Source of the DNA: Chlamydoabsidia padenii
Taxonomy: Eukaryota; Mucoromycota; Mucoromycetes; Mucorales; Cunninghamellaceae
Assembly (NCBI GenBank): GCA_025330725.1
Contig: JAIWND010000026.1
Span: 337,092-401,091, forward strand
DNA: 64,000 bases
Direction of reading: 5' to 3'
This document shows positions 58,660 to 64,000 of the stretch, piece by piece. How positions within the stretch are numbered: position 1 is the first letter of the stretch; each line of letters begins with the position of its first letter. The translations under genes and the position numbers were made by a program. The notes under the pieces are model-generated. The model searched no databases. It was not told where the DNA came from and saw nothing but the letters and a program-made list of their open reading frames with translations.

Positions 58660-59640
58660 TTCCTCTAACATTTTTTTCCCCTGACTTTTTATTTTCTTTC
58701 CTTCTTTTTTACTTTCTCACCACTTCCCACCTTGCTTTTGAAAGCTTGCGTAAGTACCTTTCCCACCTTTATACAAAAAAAAGTAACTATACTTTTATAA
58801 CATTACATATACTAACCCGCTCTCTTCTTTATTATTATTTACACTTCTGTTGGTCAATAATATCTTTATCATCCTTTCCTATGGCAGTCAGTTGACTTTG
58901 TGGAACAAACCCTGATAAGAATACTCTCTTCTTCAGACTATTTGCATCTTTTTTTTTTCTGTATAGGTTGTTGCTCATCTGCTATTGCATATACTAATTG
59001 ACTTGACTTTTAATATTCTCCATTGTTTTCTTCTAACTGCTAATGTAACATAACACAAGTCATATTGATGTTATGCTATTCCCCCCCCCCTTCCTTTTTT
59101 TTTTTTTAATCGTGGTAATCAAGTTGCCTGTCTCCTCTGAAGAAGAACAACATCATGATCATGGTAAAAGGTAATTACTCAAATTAGTCAATAGTCATCT
59201 AACACAGTCATCTTTTTGGGAGGGGGAAGACATTATATAGATTCTTTCCAATGCTGCTTGATTTGGGTGGCTGTTGAACAAACAAGTAGGGATCAGGCTG
59301 GTGTTTAATAAATGATGATGATCCTTCCCCTTTTGCTTAATGAATGTAATCGAACTACCTGATTGATGATACGCGCCATTTTAAATCGATGACCGGTGCA
59401 AGTAAAAGACCTTGCTGCTTGCTGATTGATATTGCTACCGTTTACCAATTAATCTTTTTGCCTTTTTCTTTAGATAATGACACCTCTCCTTTTTATCGGC
59501 GGTAGTACTCAAGATACCTGGTGGTTGTTATAATTGCGATCATACATTGGTTTATATTGTCATTTGTAATTTAGTTTAGTATAGCAATAGTATAGTATAG
59601 CTTGCTTTTTTTGTATAAAACATCCAATAAACGAACTGTT
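58660..59640 (+). other. Possible small spliced transcript, mostly non-coding
   Basis: Signals in order are a motif copy (58639-58650), a pyrimidine-rich leader (58670-58735), a GTAAGT donor at 58750, a T/C-tract acceptor at 58965-58966, a donor at 59164, an acceptor at 59472-59473 and AATAAA at 59626-59631. The last two exons would encode a short C-terminus (SSEEEQHHDH joined to DNDTSPFYRR, TAG at 59503-59505). I could not find a start codon in that frame, so the coding reading is weak and an RNA gene is equally possible. Confidence 0.25.
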
Positions 59641-59868
59641 TGAAAACTAATTATTTACAACATAGGCAACGTATGGAAGTGTATGGAAGTGTATCGATGC
59701 TTTTTGCGCCATTAATAGTCAATTAAACCATCAGTATACATGAGGACTATGCGTCATATCACGAGAAATAGACATATAATCATCCTAAAACATAGGGTCA
59801 TACATAACTATAAGATTTTAAATAAAACATATCATAATTTCAGATCAAATCATTATGTGGGGAAAGCA

Positions 59869-59869
<1 letters not shown>

Positions 59870-59905
<36 letters not shown>
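59870..59905. repeat. A36 homopolymer tract
   Basis: About 36 consecutive A, 38 bp from the B-box-like motif at 59943-59955, repeating the tract-plus-motif pairing seen at promoters. Confidence 0.8.
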
Positions 59906-59908
<3 letters not shown>

Positions 59909-60390
59909 TGAGCATTAACAAAGCATGCATGAATTCAAATTATTCGAATCCCGCCACAGGGGAAAGTGGGAATAAATGAAAACAAGTATAGAACCAAGGA
60001 CAAGCATCAACAAGATAAATTCCCTCAGAGAGGATCACTCTCTAATCATAAGCACCTGTAAAATACCTCGATGATGCAGAGAACCAGACTACTTTTAATA
60101 TACTACTTTACACCACTCCAACTATGAATTTTTACATCTCAAATCCTCCCCCCCCCGCGATCTCACACTTGGTCACCCACTAATCGGGCCACATCATGAT
60201 GAAAAGACTCGGGATTTTTTTTTTGAAGTCGAATATCTTCTCGTGCAGACTACCTCTAACGTTAAGAGTCGGTTTTCCAGACAAAGCGTCGGAATTTAAA
60301 TCAGGGGTAAAAAAGTGATATGTGTTAGTGTAATTTGAGGGGTAATGCAGTGAAAAAAGATATAAAAAAGCGACACGCGTTAGATTATCA

Positions 60391-60433
60391 TGTCGGTCTC
60401 GCTGACCCTAGCGAGGGAATTCAAGTCCCGACA
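60391..60433 (+). other. Three-helix foldable segment
   Basis: An outer stem TGTCGG/CCGACA (60391-60396 with 60428-60433) encloses a perfect CTCGCT/AGCGAG hairpin (60398-60403 with 60410-60415, loop GACCCT) and a small GG/CC arm whose loop carries AATTCAAGT. It looks like part of a tRNA-like cloverleaf, but no full tRNA fits around it. Confidence 0.4.
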
Positions 60434-61012
60434 GTTGTCCATCGTGGAGTACCTTTGGTAACCGCAGGTACAAAGCGGAGAAAGAAACGGCCAAACCCTT
60501 TATCAGTTAAACTCCGACATTGAATGACCGATTCACAAGAATATCGTGGTAGATTCTACAACTTTTTTTATGATTAATACAACACCAATAGTTTTTCCTC
60601 GAGTATATATTAGTAATAGACATAAAAAAAGTTGCTAGAATTATAGAATAGTATAATTATGTGTTTATTTTATTATCAATAAAGAACAATAATTAACAAT
60701 CGCTATTTGAAATTTACAAACCCCGACCTATCTGCTTTATATAGTACATAGAGATTGATAATATATATAACTTCTTAGATAGTATAGTTCAAAGTTTATT
60801 TTTATTAAAGGTTGTGTGTCAAACAACAACAAGCACTAGAAAAACCGAGCACGAAACGTATATGGTTGGCTTGTGGGGAGGACTGGGGGGAGGGATTCAG
60901 AAAAAAAAGAAAGTGATCAGGTAGTGCCTGATCAGAATTTAAAAAAAAAAAGTAGGTTGTGTGAGAGAGTGAGATGGGAAGGTCGGGTGTTGAAAATATG
61001 TTGCATGAATGA

Positions 61013-64000
61013 TCATGATGATGTTGAGGTGAATGGGGATGGAGCAGATTGCATCCACCTTAGGTCAATGGGTTCGGGTTCAAATGTGGCAGTTGGGTGG
61101 GAGTGGATATCGATGGCGAGAAGGGTGGAGAGAAGAAGAGGCCATGTTCGATGCCAGTGGGAGTGTGGGAGCTTCATCTTGTTGTGATCACTCGGAAGGA
61201 GGTTGAGGAAATGATCAATGATATTAAGATGGTGGATGTGAGTTGGTATTGGTGGGAGGTTGTACCGGGCCATTGTCATTTGGAGCTGAATGATGAAGGG
61301 TTCTAGAATGTGGCATTCTTGGGTGTAATGGATTCTTGTGCCTGAACTGATATGATCGCAGGAGCAAGTTGGTGTAGGATGTGGTGGGAGCCAATGCATC
61401 CTCCATTTGATGAGGCGATGGCGTTCTTTGGTAGTGGCAGGTATGGTGATTATAGGGTCCATACGGCGAGGAAGAGGAGGAGGACGTGATCTCTGGAGGG
61501 TGACATGTTGTTGTTGGCGAGTGCGATGATCAGCATCTCGGTGTTCTGTGATAATGGTAGTGATGGAATCTATACTAGGGGGAGGGGGATCTAATTCTAA
61601 ATCAGAATCTGAGTCTGAAGTGGGTGTATCCGAATTAGGGTTAGTGCTGTGACGATAATTTAAGTTTTCTGTTTCTTTTTCTTTTGCTTTTTCTTTTTGT
61701 GTTTTTTTATCTTCTTTTTTTTTGTTTCTTTTATCTCTTTTGTTTTTTTCTTCTTCATATTTTATCTTTTTTTCTTGTTGTTTTTTAAATAATTGATATA
61801 GGTTATTACGTTTAATCATCTTTGACCATTCAGCATCTCGGGACACAAACGGAAGGAATGAAGCGACGATATTAGCGATTAAAACACATGGTGGAAGTTG
61901 GTGGATACGAGCAAGGAACTTGAATTGCAATATCTTGATACGAATGTCGGTAGTCGGTATATTGCCAATGTGCTCGATAATGGTGGTGGGTGAATTCGCT
62001 GTGATGTTATGATTCAACAGAAGACGGATGCATCTCTGCTGGCACTTGTGGATTTCACGAAGGTGTGTTGGATGAAGTTGGACGATGGCCAGACCATATT
62101 CAAGGATGGGGCGGATAAAGGTGCGATAGGCTTTGATGGCTTGGTGGATGCCTAGCCCATATTGGTGTAGACCTATTCGACGGAGGGCTTGTTGTTGGTT
62201 GGTGGCTTTGGTAATGGCTTGATGGACCAGTTGGGAATTACAGATACCGTCTTCGTTGAAAGGAATGCCCAAATATTTGAATGATGTCGATACAGGTAAG
62301 GGCTGGTTGTAGATGGTGTATGGAATGGTAGGCGAAGGATTGACTAGTTCGCATTTGGTTGGACTCCATTGGTAACCATTATCTTGGGAATGGCGTTCAG
62401 CGATGGTAAGCATGTTGGCGATATCTTCGGCAGAACCAACCAAGGCAACGTCGTCGGCAAAAAGGGTGGAATTGATTATACTTACCTGGGTGTCTAACCT
62501 TTTGGCTTTTCTGTTTTTTCTTTTCTTTTGTAGGATGGCTGATTCTGATAATAATGATGGAGGTAGGGTGCGAATGGTGATGGGGTGGTTACCTGTTATC
62601 CTTAGGGCTTCAGGTAAGGAATCTATAAAAACGGCGTACAGGAGTGGACTCAAGATAGAACCTTGTAGGACACCGGTGGTGGGGTGGATAGGGGTGGATA
62701 GATAATTTTTGATGATGATTTGAATACTCACCTCTTCGAACATATTTCTGATAATAGATAATAGCTCGGGTTGGACGCCTTGATCGTGTAGTTTGGTCCA
62801 GATAATGGTGCGTTGGACGGAGTCATAGGCCTGTTTGATGTCCAAGAAGGCTAGTGTTGGTGAATGGTGGTATTGGCGCTTGTATTCCCGGATGATCATG
62901 TGAAGGTTGAATGCTTGATCAAGACTGCCTCGTTTCTCTCGGAAACCACCTTGGACGAAGTCTAGGGCCTTCATTTGGTTTTTCAGTATAGGTAATAGGG
63001 TACGCTCGATGATCTTGCGGAATGTACAGGTTAAGCTAATGGGTCGGTAGTTGCTGGGGTCGGTAGTATCATTCTTTTTATAGATTGGTACCACTTGGGC
63101 AGTACGCCACATTGTTGGAATATAGGACCATACCCAACACATATGGAGAAGTGGTGATAGGACTTTGGATAATGGATCGGCGATGGGTCGTAACATCTCA
63201 CTGGTGATATGGTCTTTACCTGGAGCTTTGCGCATCGGCAGTTCGGTGGTGATGATTCTATGTAAGTTAGCAGAAGAGAAAAAGGAGGGTATGGGAGACG
63301 AAAATGGAGTGGGGTTGGGTGGTTGGGTGCTCTGCCTATGACCTCCAAATACCGTGGCTAAATGATTGCGCATTTGATCCGCTGCATCTTGGGGGCCGAG
63401 AGGGGTGGAAAATGTGGGGGAGGGTGTGGATGTTTTTTTTCTTCTTTTAATATACTTATTAACCTCATTACCTGTTGAAGCCTGTAGATCCTGTGCAAAT
63501 TGTCGCCATTGTATTGCCCTGGCTAGCTTGACTGCATTGGTGAACTTGGACTTGGCTTGGATGTATTTCTTCCATGTGGCGATTTGGGCGATGGGGTTGG
63601 TGGTATTCCTCCATGTGTTGTAGTGGTGCTGTCGATTGGTGGCTAGGTTTTGAAGTTCTTCGGTCCAAAACCATTTCCAATTTTTGGGCCTGACTTTGCT
63701 TGGGGTGACACTGGCATCCAACGCGTCGTAGATGTTGGTGGTGATCTGGGTGGCAATCTCTTCGATTAGGTGGTAGCCATCAGAAGCGCAGTAGGTAGGT
63801 GAGGATGAATGTAGGGTGTGAAGGCGCTCTATTATTGGTAGGGTGGATGTGGTGAAAGTATTAATGTATATATTGCTTAGGTCCTGCTCGGTTAATCGTT
63901 GGAGTTTCCATTGTCGTCTGCCTGGAGGTGGTGGTGGAAGGATTGCGATGGTCTGGTCTATTACAAAGGAAGCCTCACATAGATGGTGGTCGGAATTAAA
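61013..64000 (-). mobile_element. Non-LTR retrotransposon ORF (endonuclease end, reverse transcriptase, zinc finger), runs off the right edge
   Basis: One open frame covers the whole stretch, with TGA at 61013-61015 and no start within the window. At the edge it reads FNSDHHL (63980-64000), the C-terminal S-D-H signature of an AP-like endonuclease. The reverse transcriptase follows: RKAPGKDHITSEML, YRPISLTCTFRKIIER, FREKRGSLDQAF, LAFLDIKQAYDSV, GVLQGSILSPLLYAVFI and the catalytic TLFADDVAL (FADD codons 62450-62461). A Lys/Glu-rich low-complexity insert lies at about 61665-61795, then a C-x-C...H-x4-C zinc finger (CSCDHI...IHYTQEC). The order is that of LINE-type elements. No stop or frameshift interrupts the visible part, so the copy may be recent or still active. 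The coding strand is Thr/Pro/His- and C/A-rich, unlike the host genes. Confidence 0.93.

Larger units (their letters stand above)
58380..61012. other. 2.6-kb gene-poor region
   Basis: Holds AATAAA for the spectraplakin-like gene (about 58484), a motif copy (TTCAGATCCCGG, 58639-58650), a possible small spliced transcript (58660-59640), C10 (about 59082-59091), an A36 tract (59870-59905), a B-box-like TTCGAATCCCGCC (59943-59955) and a structured segment (60391-60433). Its right end is probably the 3' UTR of the retrotransposon. Confidence 0.45.

Noticed and set aside
59943..59955. B-box-like TTCGAATCCCGCC as evidence of a tRNA gene
   Set aside because: No A box at the right distance, no acceptor or anticodon stem; it is the same short motif found at promoters.
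60335..60523. 62-codon basic open frame
   Set aside because: Overlaps the foldable segment and motif copy; composition not protein-like and no splice or conservation argument.
61097..62705. + strand frames antisense to the retrotransposon
   Set aside because: Shadows of the LINE ORF, whose RT motifs are unambiguous on the minus strand.

Overview
This is an intron-rich, AT-rich eukaryotic nuclear window, almost certainly fungal. I infer an early-diverging filamentous fungus of the Mucoromycota type. Supporting points are short introns (mostly 45-80 nt, GTAAGT donors, YAG acceptors, CTAAC/CTGAC-like branch points), compact gene spacing, AATAAA signals, and fungal-type proteins (an APSES factor, Mam3, Nop4, Usb1) next to metazoan-like ones missing from yeasts (SMG9, a GAS2-domain spectraplakin-like giant, a LEUNIG-like corepressor). 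I rebuilt exon structures by hand. Nearly every model below closes in frame across all its junctions.

Layout, left to right. 0-10 kb: the end of a + strand gene, an unknown 78-aa protein, an RPA-interacting-protein homologue, the mitochondrial Mg channel MRS2 divergent from an APSES/ankyrin transcription factor, a repeat-bearing 1.7 kb intergenic stretch, and a divergent CK1-family kinase. 11-21 kb: a coiled-coil protein, a probably myristoylated WW protein, a mitochondrial carrier, a TBC Rab-GAP, a 110-bp-arm inverted repeat, glutamate 5-kinase (PRO1) and a Ser-rich GPI-type wall protein. 22-34 kb: a LUFS/poly-Q/WD40 corepressor, a small CxxC protein, mitochondrial enoyl reductase ETR1, an AMFR-like RING E3 and TIM9. 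33-48 kb: a type I membrane protein, NOP4, DPH6, SMG9, MAM3, RPS27 and USB1, a stretch rich in ribosome and RNA-processing genes. 49-58 kb: one 9.4 kb gene for an approximately 3,046-residue protein with tandem CH domains, spectrin-like coiled coil and a C-terminal GAS2-related (GAR) domain. 58.4-64 kb: gene-poor, ending in a non-LTR retrotransposon on the minus strand that runs off the window.

Two signals stand out. The first is the spectraplakin-like gene, an actin-microtubule crosslinker architecture normally associated with animals. The second is a short element close to TTCAAATCCCGCC, in either orientation, about 45-210 bp upstream of the start codon of most genes and often next to a long poly(dA:dT) tract. 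It looks like a general promoter element and resembles both a Pol III B box and a CDE/CHR-type composite.

Functionally the genes are ordinary housekeeping neighbours: mitochondrial biogenesis (MRS2, TIM9, ETR1, carrier), translation and RNA quality control (RPS27, NOP4, DPH6, SMG9, USB1), cell-cycle transcription (APSES), ERAD and membrane traffic (RING E3, TBC). I saw no tRNA, rRNA, CRISPR or gene cluster for secondary metabolism.
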